Below, in pieces: positions 7,747 through 16,505 of a stretch of DNA of 37,136 bases. Positions within the stretch are counted from its first letter, which is position 1. Each line of letters starts with the position of its first letter. The DNA is from Paenibacillus sp. NAIST15-1 (GTDB lineage: Bacteria > Bacillota > Bacilli > Paenibacillales > Paenibacillaceae): contig NZ_BBYF01000029.1 in the NCBI RefSeq assembly GCF_001894745.1, positions 1 to 37,136 of the forward strand. Direction: 5' to 3'. Position numbers and translations under genes: made by a program. The notes below the pieces were generated by a model. That model was given only the letters and a program-made list of their open reading frames with translations, had not been told where the DNA came from and made no database searches.

Positions 7747-8970
7747 GTGGCGGATAATGCTTACTGGTTAACGAATGTGCGGTTGGAGACCGGCTATCAA
7801 TATGAGAATGGCACCATAACGGGAACAGAAACCATGCTTTTTCGTGTACAGATTGTAGATGGGAAAATCAGCGAGATCGTTCCCGCAGATCAACCGTTAG
7901 AAACAAATATGCCTACACGGGATGCAAATGGACATCTCATGCTCCCATCATTCCGCGATATGCATATCCATCTTGATAAGACATACTACAGTGGCCCATG
8001 GAAGGCGCCAACGATTCCACGTAAAGGACTTTTGACAAGGCTGGAGGAAGAACAAGAATTACTCCCGCGCTTGTTGCCTGTTTCCAAGGAAAGGGCAGAG
8101 AACTTGCTGGGATTGCTGACCAATGCCGGTTCGACCCGTATTCGTACCCATTGTAATGTCGATCCATATATAGGACTGCGGAATTTGGAAGCCACGCTTC
8201 AGGCCGTAGAAACTTACAAAGGAAAAGCTTCGGTTGAAATTGTGGCGTTCCCGCAGCATGGATTATTGCGCAGTGAATCTGTTTCTCTCGTAAGAGAAGC
8301 ATTGAGAAGCGGTGCTGCTCTCGTTGGCGGCGTTGACCCTGCAACCATCGACGGCAATATCGAGAAGTCGCTGCACACGGTAATGGAACTAGCCGTGGAA
8401 GCGGATGCGGGTATTGATCTTCATATCCATGATCCAGGCCATCTTGGCATTTTTACCTTTCAACGATTGGCCGCGTTAACAGAGGAAGCCGGGTGGCAAG
8501 GAAGAGTCAACATCAGCCATGCTCTGGCGTTGGCCGATATCTCTCTGGAAGAGGCGAGTCAAGTGGCAGATCTGTTAGCTGAGCAGCGGATTACGATTAC
8601 ATCCACCGTTCCGCTTGGAAGGACAATTCCGATTCCGCTCTTAAGCGAAAAGGGTGTGCAAATCTCCCTCGGTGATGACAGCATCACGGATCACTGGTCT
8701 CCTTTTGGCAAAGGAGATAGCCTTGAAAAAGCAGGTACATTAGCGGAACGATTCGGCCTGAAGGACGAACGTTCCCTCGGACAAGCACTGGGGTATATTA
8801 CAGGCGGCGTAACACCTCTAAATGCGGATGGACAACGCATATGGCCTAATGTCGGAGACGCTGCCGACCTCGTTCTCGTTGATGCAAGTTGTTCAGCCGA
8901 AGCGGTTGCACGAAGAGCAAGAAGGGTCACGGTTGTCTTTCAGGGGAATCTAGCGGCTGGAGAACTTTAG
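7747..8970 (+). CDS. Amidohydrolase, cytosine deaminase-like (copy 1)
   Basis: 407 aa from a GTG preceded by AAGGAGGAG with six bases spacing. A metal-dependent TIM-barrel hydrolase of the amidohydrolase superfamily, CodA-like branch. The metal set is visible: HxH at H73/H75 (HIHLDK), H226 (DLHIHD), H258 (SHAL) and an Asp at 310/311 (GDDS). This matches the H-x-H, H, H, D pattern of cytosine deaminase. Cytosine deaminase-type members remove amino groups from N-heterocycles. It is the middle gene of the operon, 36 bases before a clear paralogue, and the two proteins share their N-terminal 'AYWLTNVxLETG' and 'VGGVDPAT' blocks. The exact substrate is unknown, and an imidohydrolase activity is possible. 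Confidence 0.8.
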   Translation: MADNAYWLTNVRLETGYQYENGTITGTETMLFRVQIVDGKISEIVPADQPLETNMPTRDANGHLMLPSFRDMHIHLDKTYYSGPWKAPTIPRKGLLTRLEEEQELLPRLLPVSKERAENLLGLLTNAGSTRIRTHCNVDPYIGLRNLEATLQAVETYKGKASVEIVAFPQHGLLRSESVSLVREALRSGAALVGGVDPATIDGNIEKSLHTVMELAVEADAGIDLHIHDPGHLGIFTFQRLAALTEEAGWQGRVNISHALALADISLEEASQVADLLAEQRITITSTVPLGRTIPIPLLSEKGVQISLGDDSITDHWSPFGKGDSLEKAGTLAERFGLKDERSLGQALGYITGGVTPLNADGQRIWPNVGDAADLVLVDASCSAEAVARRARRVTVVFQGNLAAGEL

Positions 8971-9006
8971 CACTTTTATCATAGAACGTAGAAAGGATGA
9001 GCTTCT

Positions 9007-10227
9007 TTGAATACTGCTTATTGGTTAACCAATGTCCTGTTGGAAACGGGATTTCAGCAAGATAACGGTGTGATTACGGGTACCGAAACGGAATGCTATC
9101 ATCTCTTGATCGAGGATGGGAAAATCGCAAAGATCGTTCCAGCGGTTGAGCCCGTATCGGATGAACTTCCTAAGAAAGATGCGAAACAACGTCTGATGCT
9201 GCCTTCATTCATCGAAAAACATTGTCATTTGGATAAAACATTGCTCGGTGATCGATGGCGTGCGGTAACACCTGCAAGCAATATTTTTGAACGGTTTGAC
9301 ATTGAGAAGCAAGTACTTCCTTCTTTGCAAACAACGACGCAAGAACGCGCGGAACAGCTGCTTGATATTTATGTGAAGTCTGGTGTAACGCATGTGCGCA
9401 CGCATGTCGATGTTTATCCTGAGGTTGGATTGGAGAATTTGGAACAAGTTAAGCGAGCCCTGCAAACATTTGATGGGAAGCTGACCTACGAAATCGTTGC
9501 TTTTCCACAGCACGGTTTATTGCGTTCCAAGTCGAAGCAGTTGGTTAAGGAAGCCCTTCGCCAAGGAGCAGGCTTCGTAGGTGGCGTCGATCCAGCCACG
9601 GTGGATGGTGATCTCGAAGCTTCCTTGCAGGAAATGGTGGAGCTAGCCGTAGAAGGAAATGCGGGCATTGACCTGCACTTGCATGACGCCGATCATCTTG
9701 GTGTGTTTACGATAAAGCGATTGGCCCAGTTAACGAAAGAAGCAGGATTGCAAGGCAAGGTTGCCGTCAGCCATGCCTTTGGGTTGGGGGACATTTCTCA
9801 AGCTCAAGCGGAAGTCATGGGAGAGCTTCTGTCGGATGCAGGGGTCTCCATTATTACAAGCGTACCGATAAACCGCAAGTTTCCGCCAGTCGGTCTATTA
9901 CACCGGAAAGGTGTTACGGTTGCCGTCGGATGCGATAATATTTTTGATGTTTGGTCGCCTTTTGGCAATGGGGATATTTTGGAGCGCGCCGGTCGTTTGG
10001 CGGAAATGTACGGATGGTCCGATGAGCGGTCATTAGCCCGGACGCTACAATTTATTACTGATGGCAAGACACCATTAAATGATAATGGCGAAAGAGTATG
10101 GCCCCAAGTCGGAGACGATGCAAATATGGTGCTAGTCGAAGCTTCTTGTTCGGCTGAAGCTATCGCAAGAAGTTCGAAACGTGTCGCCACGATGTTCAGA
10201 GGCAATATCGTATCAGGCTCGGTTTAA
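9007..10227 (+). CDS. Amidohydrolase, cytosine deaminase-like (copy 2)
   Basis: 406 aa from a TTG start (NTAYWLTNV), which aligns exactly with the start of the upstream paralogue and has AAGGATG upstream. The metal residues are kept: HCHLDK, DLHLHD, SHAF and GCDN. The pocket residues differ between copies: HLDKTYY..GPWKA in copy 1 against HLDKTLL..DRWRA here, and DDSITDHW against CDNIFDVW. The pair therefore probably acts on different but related substrates or on successive steps. It is the last gene of the operon and is followed by a terminator at 10361-10390. Confidence 0.8.
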   Translation: MNTAYWLTNVLLETGFQQDNGVITGTETECYHLLIEDGKIAKIVPAVEPVSDELPKKDAKQRLMLPSFIEKHCHLDKTLLGDRWRAVTPASNIFERFDIEKQVLPSLQTTTQERAEQLLDIYVKSGVTHVRTHVDVYPEVGLENLEQVKRALQTFDGKLTYEIVAFPQHGLLRSKSKQLVKEALRQGAGFVGGVDPATVDGDLEASLQEMVELAVEGNAGIDLHLHDADHLGVFTIKRLAQLTKEAGLQGKVAVSHAFGLGDISQAQAEVMGELLSDAGVSIITSVPINRKFPPVGLLHRKGVTVAVGCDNIFDVWSPFGNGDILERAGRLAEMYGWSDERSLARTLQFITDGKTPLNDNGERVWPQVGDDANMVLVEASCSAEAIARSSKRVATMFRGNIVSGSV

Positions 10228-10360
10228 TGGGAAATGCCGCGTCGCACGTGCGCGGTCTTCCGACGGTGAGCACGCCACGCTTGTAAGGTAGTTCGATTGA
10301 ACGAATTGCAAGTGCTGTTCACGGTTGGTACGAATAGATAAATAAAATGTATCGATGCCC

Positions 10361-10390
10361 AAACCCTTCCTTTGACTGGAAGGGTTTTTC
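10361..10390 (+). terminator. Terminator of the deaminase operon
   Basis: Stem AAACCCTTCC / GGAAGGGTTT with a seven-base loop, followed by T residues. Confidence 0.85.
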
Positions 10391-10447
10391 ATTATTGAGT
10401 GGAATTTTTTATGTAGAGTGAACAATCGGAATGTGAAGGGCGGTAAA

Positions 10448-11077
10448 ATGGCAAATCCATCTTCAAACAAAAAGAAAATTCGTGGTTGGAAGCGTAGAAT
10501 GAAGCAGATTGAACAATGGAAACAACGACATATTAATTTGGACATAGAACAATTATGCCGTAACAGAAGAGACTATGTAAAGTTGTGGATTGACCCTTTT
10601 TACAGGTTTACTAGACGCAATCCTCCGATATGGTATTCTCGTTTCATACTTAAGGCAATGATAGAAGTTTACCAATCTTGGTTCAGGCAGATGAACAGAT
10701 TAAATGAACCATTTTATCTGAAAATTTGGCTCTATAATCCGAACTTTATTAATTCACAAATTGTTGTCGCTTTTCGTGAATGTTTACATTTTTACGATAA
10801 TACATTCGACAAAAGCAACGATAAAAAGGCATTTCCCTCACATTTGTATGGGGACATACCTGGTCTTCAAGAATTAAACTGGGAACTTGCTATAGATTCA
10901 GATGATTATTGGCTTTCTGACCTAGAAGAGGATATTGGTATGGGGGTTAGGGGCGACAAGGATATTGAAGCTATAAAAAACAAAGCATACAAGTACGAGA
11001 CTGTAAAGTTAAGTTTCGGTGAGGATACTGTTTATCATGTTAGAGTTGGAGATGTTTGGTTAGGCGAGATTATATAA
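10448..11077 (+). CDS. DUF3916-like protein of unknown function
   Basis: 209 aa from the ATG at 10448, which has a GAAGGGCGG site; an upstream GTG at 10418 is less well placed. The N-terminus is very basic (KKKIRGWKRRMKQ). A middle block FINSQIVVAFRECLHFYDNTF and a C-terminal GDVWLGEI resemble, from memory, the DUF3916 family of small Firmicutes proteins, which has no known function. There are no membrane segments. The end overlaps by 18 bases the convergent hydrolase gene, and the terminator at 11094-11123 follows immediately. The family call is tentative; that it is a real gene is well supported by ribosome site and terminator. Confidence 0.55.
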   Translation: MANPSSNKKKIRGWKRRMKQIEQWKQRHINLDIEQLCRNRRDYVKLWIDPFYRFTRRNPPIWYSRFILKAMIEVYQSWFRQMNRLNEPFYLKIWLYNPNFINSQIVVAFRECLHFYDNTFDKSNDKKAFPSHLYGDIPGLQELNWELAIDSDDYWLSDLEEDIGMGVRGDKDIEAIKNKAYKYETVKLSFGEDTVYHVRVGDVWLGEII

Positions 11078-12154
11078 CAAACGATAAAGATTTGCCTCAG
11101 AGATAATGCTCTGAGGCTTTTTTGTGTAGATGGGGGCGATTAACAGACGATCTTTATAATTCTCTAAAAATAAGACGACATGATCAAAATTAACATTTGC
11201 TTCTTTGATTGAGAAATCAAATTGATATTCATGTTGTAAAGTTGCTGCTTCCTTCGTGAAATATGTCATTTCCACAGGGATATTCCACTTCTCCAGCTCT
11301 GTCTTCAACTCAGGCATTTGCTTTTCAAAGGAATTAGTGTTGCCATCTGTCATATAAGTGGGAGGAAATGAGGCTGTGATGTTTCCAATTAACGAAGCCA
11401 TTGCAACGCTAGTGGATTCTTTCCAGCTTCGATCCTCAAAATAAGCCCAAGCTGTTTGCCTAAATAGAAAGTTGCCCAAGCCGCTATCCGTCTCATCATA
11501 TTCTTTAAGGTTTAGCAGACCACTAAAAGAAATATAGCCTTTAATCTGTTCGCTCTTCAGAACAGGCTTCATATGGAGTGCCTCCTGTACCGCTGGATTG
11601 TTTTGTACATTTGTAAATTCTCCAGCAATTTGAGCGCCTGCAGAATCACCGCCAATAAACACCCTTTGCAAGTCTATCGAATGCTCTTCTGCTTGCGAAG
11701 CCACATAACGAACAAGCTCTGTCATTTGTTTGATAGGTGTAGGATGAACAACTTCAGGTGTCCGTTCATAATTCATGTTTACCACTGCGTAGCCGTGGGC
11801 AGCGATCATCTCCAGATATTCCAGACAGTCTCGCTTGTCACCTCCTACAAATGCACCACCATGCACCCAGAATAGGATAGGGACATTCTTCTTCCCCTTA
11901 GGAAGGATTAAATCAAAGCTATTATTTTTATGTTCGGACGGGTAAATCAAATCCGTTTGGGTTACAACCTTCGCCTTCAATGCTTCATAGTTGCTTTTAC
12001 GTGGATAAAGCATCGCTTTTTCTGAATGATCAAAGATAGCGCGAGTTAAATAGCTCACAGGCTTAGGGCTAATATTGACCGCCAATAGTGCGACAATGAT
12101 TATTGATAATACTGAAAATAACAATATGGATATCATTTTTCTTTTGAGCTTCAT
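11060..12154 (-). CDS. Membrane-anchored alpha/beta hydrolase (esterase type)
   Basis: 364 aa. A single hydrophobic anchor covers about residues 7-27 (MISILLFSVLSIIIVALLA), and the enzyme part faces outside or lies at the membrane. HGGA (98-101) gives the oxyanion hole. The nucleophile is S171 in GGDSAG, and D270 (YMTDGN) and H308 (LQHEY) complete a plausible triad, as in hormone-sensitive-lipase-like esterases. The extreme C-terminus runs through the neighbour's terminator and overlaps its last six codons, so the tail may have been extended by loss of an earlier stop. It is the last of three same-strand hydrolase genes, 17 bases after the previous one, and probably co-transcribed. Substrate unknown. 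Confidence 0.8.
   Translation of the reverse strand: MKLKRKMISILLFSVLSIIIVALLAVNISPKPVSYLTRAIFDHSEKAMLYPRKSNYEALKAKVVTQTDLIYPSEHKNNSFDLILPKGKKNVPILFWVHGGAFVGGDKRDCLEYLEMIAAHGYAVVNMNYERTPEVVHPTPIKQMTELVRYVASQAEEHSIDLQRVFIGGDSAGAQIAGEFTNVQNNPAVQEALHMKPVLKSEQIKGYISFSGLLNLKEYDETDSGLGNFLFRQTAWAYFEDRSWKESTSVAMASLIGNITASFPPTYMTDGNTNSFEKQMPELKTELEKWNIPVEMTYFTKEAATLQHEYQFDFSIKEANVNFDHVVLFLENYKDRLLIAPIYTKKPQSIISEANLYRLLYNLA
11094..11123 (+). terminator. Terminator after the DUF3916-like gene
   Basis: Perfect nine-base stem GCCTCAGAG / CTCTGAGGC with a six-base loop and six T residues. It lies inside the 3' end of the convergent hydrolase reading frame. Confidence 0.85.
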
Positions 12155-12171
12155 CGAAGAACTCCTTATGA

Positions 12172-13383
12172 TTAACTATGCTCTTTTAGAAATGCTTCGA
12201 GCTTTGCTCTTGCATACTGAGTCGCAATATTTCCTAGATAAGTGTCAAAAGCATGATCAGCACCAGGCAGTAAATACATTTCATGATAAGCTCCTGCGTT
12301 TGTCATCGCTTGATCCAATACCTCTACTTGCTCTGCTGGAATGATATGATCGTTCAGTCCCAGGAATGTAATCGTCGGGGGCGTGGTTGAATTGATATAC
12401 TGGATTGGCGAGACTGCTTGATACCGTTCCGGAAAGTCACTAGGCGAGCCACCAATGTATTGACTCAGTATATTATGCACATAATCCAAGCTCAGGGAAT
12501 AATCGAATAACCTTGTCAAATCGCTTGGACCATAAAAATTGATTACAGATTTGATAGGCACGACAGTATCCCCGACTGAAGGCGGCAACGAACCACTATT
12601 CATGCTATATGCTGCCAGCATGGCAAGATTTCCTCCAGCGGATTGGCCCATAAGACTGATTCGTTCGGGATCGATATTGTAAGTGCTTGCGTTCTCCGCT
12701 ACCCATCCGATAGCTGCTTTAACGTCACCAACCTCAACCTTCCAGCGCTCGGGAGGCGGCATCCGATATTCCACATCAAACACCGTGTATCCATTCTCAT
12801 TCAACCACTGATTCCAATGAGGACTCTCGCCACGCCCCCCCTCTACCCATCCGCCACCATGAATTCTTACGATAGCAGGACCTGGCTTATCGGCATTTGC
12901 ATTCTGAGCTGGCCACACATTCAACAGCAGTTTGGTACCGTCCTTTAGGGTTGCATAAACGATATCATTCATCGAATGATTTGGCAGATCTGTATAGGTA
13001 CTGCTCTTTCCAAAGTTTTGAACGATGGAGAGAGAGATATTTTCATCCTTTGCCATGCTATATACTCCGTAGAATTGATAGAACATTGCCGAACTAAATA
13101 AGCACAGCGTAATCATACACGCAATAGCTGCCAGAAATGTTTTTTTCCAAAATGCAAACACGCCAAAGAGGATAATTATAGCAACTGTAATCAGCATGAT
13201 TCTGGGATCAATGCTAAACACCATGGCAAGTATACTGAATACATGATAAGCGCTGTGTGGATAAACCGTATAGTATAAGAGAAAGGGCGAAATAAGACAA
13301 AGTATGAACGCCACAATAGTCAAAGTCCATTGCAGCTTTCCTTTGGGGCGTAGAGTAGATCGGAAATTCGGTTTGTTTATCAT
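12172..13383 (-). CDS. Polytopic alpha/beta hydrolase (copy A)
   Basis: 403 aa from ATG 13383, which has AGGAG with about eight bases spacing; a start 18 bases upstream lacks a site. The first ~110 residues hold three to four hydrophobic segments (two early helices, then ITVAIIILFGVFAF and a following helix). The rest is a hydrolase with HGGGW (175-179), S248 in MGQSAGGN, an acid in GLNDHIIP and the His in GADHAF. This is the family-IV/BD-FAE-like esterase pattern. It is a clear paralogue of the next gene upstream, with the same length and membrane plan. The enzyme probably acts on a lipid or an acylated substrate at the membrane. Confidence 0.8.
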   Translation of the reverse strand: MINKPNFRSTLRPKGKLQWTLTIVAFILCLISPFLLYYTVYPHSAYHVFSILAMVFSIDPRIMLITVAIIILFGVFAFWKKTFLAAIACMITLCLFSSAMFYQFYGVYSMAKDENISLSIVQNFGKSSTYTDLPNHSMNDIVYATLKDGTKLLLNVWPAQNANADKPGPAIVRIHGGGWVEGGRGESPHWNQWLNENGYTVFDVEYRMPPPERWKVEVGDVKAAIGWVAENASTYNIDPERISLMGQSAGGNLAMLAAYSMNSGSLPPSVGDTVVPIKSVINFYGPSDLTRLFDYSLSLDYVHNILSQYIGGSPSDFPERYQAVSPIQYINSTTPPTITFLGLNDHIIPAEQVEVLDQAMTNAGAYHEMYLLPGADHAFDTYLGNIATQYARAKLEAFLKEHS

Positions 13384-13478
13384 CTCTGGCACTCCTGTCA
13401 TGTATTTTGCGCAATAGATAAAAGGAAGATATTACATTCTTTCTATCTCTCGTCTCGTGTGTCTGTTACTGTTCGTGT

Positions 13479-14711
13479 TCACGAGTTATATTTTTGAAGA
13501 AATGCTTTTACTTTCGCTCTTGCAATTTGAGTGCCCAAACTACCCGGTTGTGCATCAAATACGTGATCAGAGGCAGGAAGAAAGTAAAACTCATGAGCTG
13601 CGCCATGCTGAGACAACTTCTTATCTAAAATTTCAATTTGTTCCTCGGTCACAATACGATCCTTTCTACCTATAAAACTAATGGTAGGCGGTGAATTCTT
13701 CTGTATATAGGTAATCGGTGAAAGAATTTGATAACGATCAGGGTATTGAGAAGGTGTGCCTCCAATATACTGCTCCAGCACATTTTCAACATAGCTATAG
13801 CTTCGATTGTTGGTATAGAAGACCGCCATATCTGCTGGTCCGTACAAATTAACCACAGCGTTGACAGGAACCTCAGGAACATCAGTTGAAGGTGGCAGCT
13901 CTTTGCTTCCCATACTATAAGCAGCCAGCATAACCAGATTGCCCCCTGCTGAATCTCCCATGACATTTATTTTCTTGGGATCAATCTTGTAGGTATCTGC
14001 ATGCTGCAAAACCCAGCCCAGTGCTGATTTGACGTCCCCCACTTCATCCTTCCATCCTGCTTGAGGCGGCATGCGATATTGCATATCGAACACCGTATAG
14101 CCCAGTTCATTCAGCCATTGATTCCAGTAAGGATTGTTATCTTGATCCCCCTCTACCCATCCGCCGCCATGTACTTTCACAACAGCAGGGGCAAGCGTTC
14201 CTTCTGGCTGCTGCTTAGCAAGCCAGACACTCAGCTTCAACTCGGTACCATCTGCTGTCTTCCCATATACCACATCTTTTAACGGCTCTGATGATACTTT
14301 ACCCGCAAAGGAGAAATGAGACCCAATAGAAACGGGAACGTTCTCGCTCTTCGCATAGCTAAGCAGGCTTGTAACGGGATATATGTTTAGAAAGATGAGC
14401 AGCAGCACTAATGGTATCAAGATTACTCGTGCAATTAATGCTCTTTTCCAAAACGCTAGAATGAATAAACCGATCATAATCAATGTTGTAATGAGGAGAA
14501 ACGTCGGCTGTATTAATGCAAAAAAGGCGAGCAGGCTTGTGACATTAAAAAGATTGCTTGGATAAAAGATGTAGTATGCCATCATACTGAACAAAGGGAG
14601 CGCTATCCCTGCAACAATGGTCAGCAGCCACTGTATAAAGCCCCTCGGGCGCCAAGATGTGGTTTGCTTTGTCTGTTGTATACTTATAGAATTCTCCATA
14701 TTCGTTGTCAT
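13479..14711 (-). CDS. Polytopic alpha/beta hydrolase (copy B)
   Basis: 410 aa, start ATG with AAGGTGAT six bases upstream. It has the same plan as copy A: an RPRGFIQWLL lead, several hydrophobic segments to residue ~115, then HGGGW (181-185), S254 in MGDSAGGN, the acid in GRKDRIV and the His in ASDHVFD. Long blocks such as DVKxALGWV, EYRMPP/QYRMPP and YIGGxPSxxPxRYQ are shared with copy A, indicating tandem duplication. It is first in the minus-strand trio, with 95 bases before copy A. Function beyond esterase-type hydrolysis is not predictable. Confidence 0.8.
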   Translation of the reverse strand: MTTNMENSISIQQTKQTTSWRPRGFIQWLLTIVAGIALPLFSMMAYYIFYPSNLFNVTSLLAFFALIQPTFLLITTLIMIGLFILAFWKRALIARVILIPLVLLLIFLNIYPVTSLLSYAKSENVPVSIGSHFSFAGKVSSEPLKDVVYGKTADGTELKLSVWLAKQQPEGTLAPAVVKVHGGGWVEGDQDNNPYWNQWLNELGYTVFDMQYRMPPQAGWKDEVGDVKSALGWVLQHADTYKIDPKKINVMGDSAGGNLVMLAAYSMGSKELPPSTDVPEVPVNAVVNLYGPADMAVFYTNNRSYSYVENVLEQYIGGTPSQYPDRYQILSPITYIQKNSPPTISFIGRKDRIVTEEQIEILDKKLSQHGAAHEFYFLPASDHVFDAQPGSLGTQIARAKVKAFLQKYNS

Positions 14712-14860
14712 ACAATCACCTTCCTATTCTGTATCATCCTAGTGAATCATCTCATCATAACAGGCAAGCGCCAATTTGATAATGTACATAAGGGCAATAG
14801 CCATATGATCCTTTGGGCAGGCTTTTGACGATTTAAGACATGGCTCACCCCTTCCCTTTT

Positions 14861-14901
14861 GGTAGGATTTAACTCGATAAATGTCGAAGTATGGTGAGAA
14901 G
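14861..14901. repeat. 41-bp interspersed repeat at the edge of immunity array 1
   Basis: From GGTAGG at 14861 to GAGAAG at 14901. The segment 34671-34711 matches it with three mismatches over 41 bp. On the minus strand both copies read FSPYF(D/Y)I(Y/N)RVK(S/P)YQKG, so both could be remnants of one gene, perhaps a transposase tail. Each copy lies about 65-90 bp upstream of the first gene of an immunity-type array. Confidence 0.7.
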
Positions 14902-14950
14902 ATGAACAGGACGGTGTTACTCGAAATGAAAATAGAGAAGGGAGAACACA

Positions 14951-15571
14951 ATGGAAAATCTAAAAAAACTTAAAGAACGAAAAGAGTGTATGCTTTTTCA
15001 AACGAGTGAAAATGATTGCCATAATGGATGGATCGGAGGGAACGCACCGGCCTATTTTGATGAACGAGAAGGCATGGTTAATAAGGATATGGAGAGGTAT
15101 TTTTATTGTTGTATCGTTAACCCTTTTGATGAAACGGAGATGATCTCCATTTTTGCTCCTAAAGATTTTGAAGATCGTATTTCTAAAAATAGATATCCAG
15201 ATTGTTCATTATTCACAATAAAACACCCTAAAACAGAAGAGAGTAAACTTGATACTTTTGCCGATCCTGATTTAGTAAAGCACTATATTTCGGAAGCCAG
15301 TATTGTAAGTGATAAAGCGTCATTTGAAGAACGTTATCTTATTAAATTTGGGGGAATTCCAAGGCATATTCAAGGAGAAAAGTATTACTATACGGAGTTG
15401 CATGATGACGGTTTTGATTTCATATTCCAGGTCGATGAGGATGGGTATCCTGATACACTCATAAAGCCTAGAAAAAGTTATCCCTTTGCGTTCGGTGCTA
15501 TCTATTTATATGCACAAATGTTAGAAGGTTCGATTGAGAACCCCATACAAAGTTATTGGCAATATTCTTAA
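14951..15571 (+). CDS. Putative immunity-type protein, possibly DUF1963/YwqG-like
   Basis: 206 aa, soluble, start ATG with GAAGGGAG about seven bases upstream. The C-terminal third, KFGGIPRHIQGEKYYY then FDFIFQVDEDGYP and YPFAFGAIYLYA, resembles the 'GG.P..IQ ... FQ(V/I)DE' layout of YwqG (DUF1963) proteins, a group common in toxin-immunity neighbourhoods. The resemblance is by eye. It is the first gene of a co-directional array; the next gene starts 17 bases after its stop. No toxin lies next to it. Function is unknown; neutralising an incoming toxin is an inference from the array. Confidence 0.55.
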   Translation: MENLKKLKERKECMLFQTSENDCHNGWIGGNAPAYFDEREGMVNKDMERYFYCCIVNPFDETEMISIFAPKDFEDRISKNRYPDCSLFTIKHPKTEESKLDTFADPDLVKHYISEASIVSDKASFEERYLIKFGGIPRHIQGEKYYYTELHDDGFDFIFQVDEDGYPDTLIKPRKSYPFAFGAIYLYAQMLEGSIENPIQSYWQYS

Positions 15572-15588
15572 TGTGAAGGGGTGGAAGA

Positions 15589-16443
15589 ATGCGCGCGAAT
15601 AAGTATTGGAAGTATTTTGAACGAGCGATAAAAGAGTACAAAAAACGAGTAATCTCAGATGAAGAAGTGAAAGAAATACGTGATGCTCGACTGAATGAAA
15701 TGAAGGACTTAATTGACAAAAACGAACGAAATCGTTTAGCCGATCGCTTAAAAATGGGAATAGGTGTTCACCTTGAAATGAATGCAAAACATAGAATACT
15801 AAACGGGGAACCATCAGCATGGATTTTATTAGAGCAGCAACTTTTTTGGTTGATACAAATGATCAAAAGCAATCCAAGTAGAGGAAGTGTATCTGACAGA
15901 CAAATAGGTGGGCTTATCGGGCTTTCCTTATTGTGGGGTTATGAAGATATTGCAGAGCTAACTTACAAATATGCAACGAATATGTTCACGAAAAATCGAG
16001 ATTTTTATGCGGAGAATAAGACGCATCATGTTTTTATGACATGCCTATATCACAAATGGAAAACGGGAGAAATGCCTGAATTGTTTGATATTTTACCAGA
16101 AGATCATGTCTACCAAAAATTAATGCGCAGTTGGAACGATACAAATCATTTTGGAGAGTGCCTATATGAACTATGTGATTTTCACATCTATAGTCTAAGC
16201 GACACGCCACATAAATTAAGTGAAATATTATCGTATGACTGTATTCCTTACGATTATTATTGCATTCAATTCATCAGAGAAAAAGAGGGACTAGCTACCC
16301 CTAATATAGAGCATCCGTTGCTTCAAACGCCTCTGGCAGCAATTCCAAAGGATAAACCAGGATACAAAATGGATGAGGATGAGATTTTGCAATTCGTCAT
16401 TCAAAATGAAAAAGTACATGATTCGCAACGCATCATACGTTAA
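15589..16443 (+). CDS. Duplicated array protein, copy 1 (unknown family)
   Basis: 284 aa, Lys/Glu-rich, predicted mainly helical and cytoplasmic. The start follows AAGGGGTGG. A near copy lies at 18569-19423 with 28 amino-acid differences counted by eye (about 90% identity), and the match continues some 20 bases past the stop. The C-terminal 'NIEHPLLQTPLAAIP ... DEILQFV' block also occurs, more distantly, in the 304-aa gene between the two copies (DIEHPLIKD). I do not recognise a named family. Its place between other immunity-like genes suggests the same role. A pool of diverging copies is typical of immunity genes under selection for specificity. Confidence 0.6.
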   Translation: MRANKYWKYFERAIKEYKKRVISDEEVKEIRDARLNEMKDLIDKNERNRLADRLKMGIGVHLEMNAKHRILNGEPSAWILLEQQLFWLIQMIKSNPSRGSVSDRQIGGLIGLSLLWGYEDIAELTYKYATNMFTKNRDFYAENKTHHVFMTCLYHKWKTGEMPELFDILPEDHVYQKLMRSWNDTNHFGECLYELCDFHIYSLSDTPHKLSEILSYDCIPYDYYCIQFIREKEGLATPNIEHPLLQTPLAAIPKDKPGYKMDEDEILQFVIQNEKVHDSQRIIR

Positions 16444-16505
16444 AGGCATTTCATTGTGGAAATTTTAAAGAGTCTTCAACTGTGGGCAGAAAAGGAGTGA
16501 GTGAT

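Noticed and set aside
14739..14951. Minus-strand 70-codon frame as a real gene
   Set aside because: Overlaps the 41-bp repeat and the ribosome site of the next gene; similar to the relic at 34671, so treated as a remnant.
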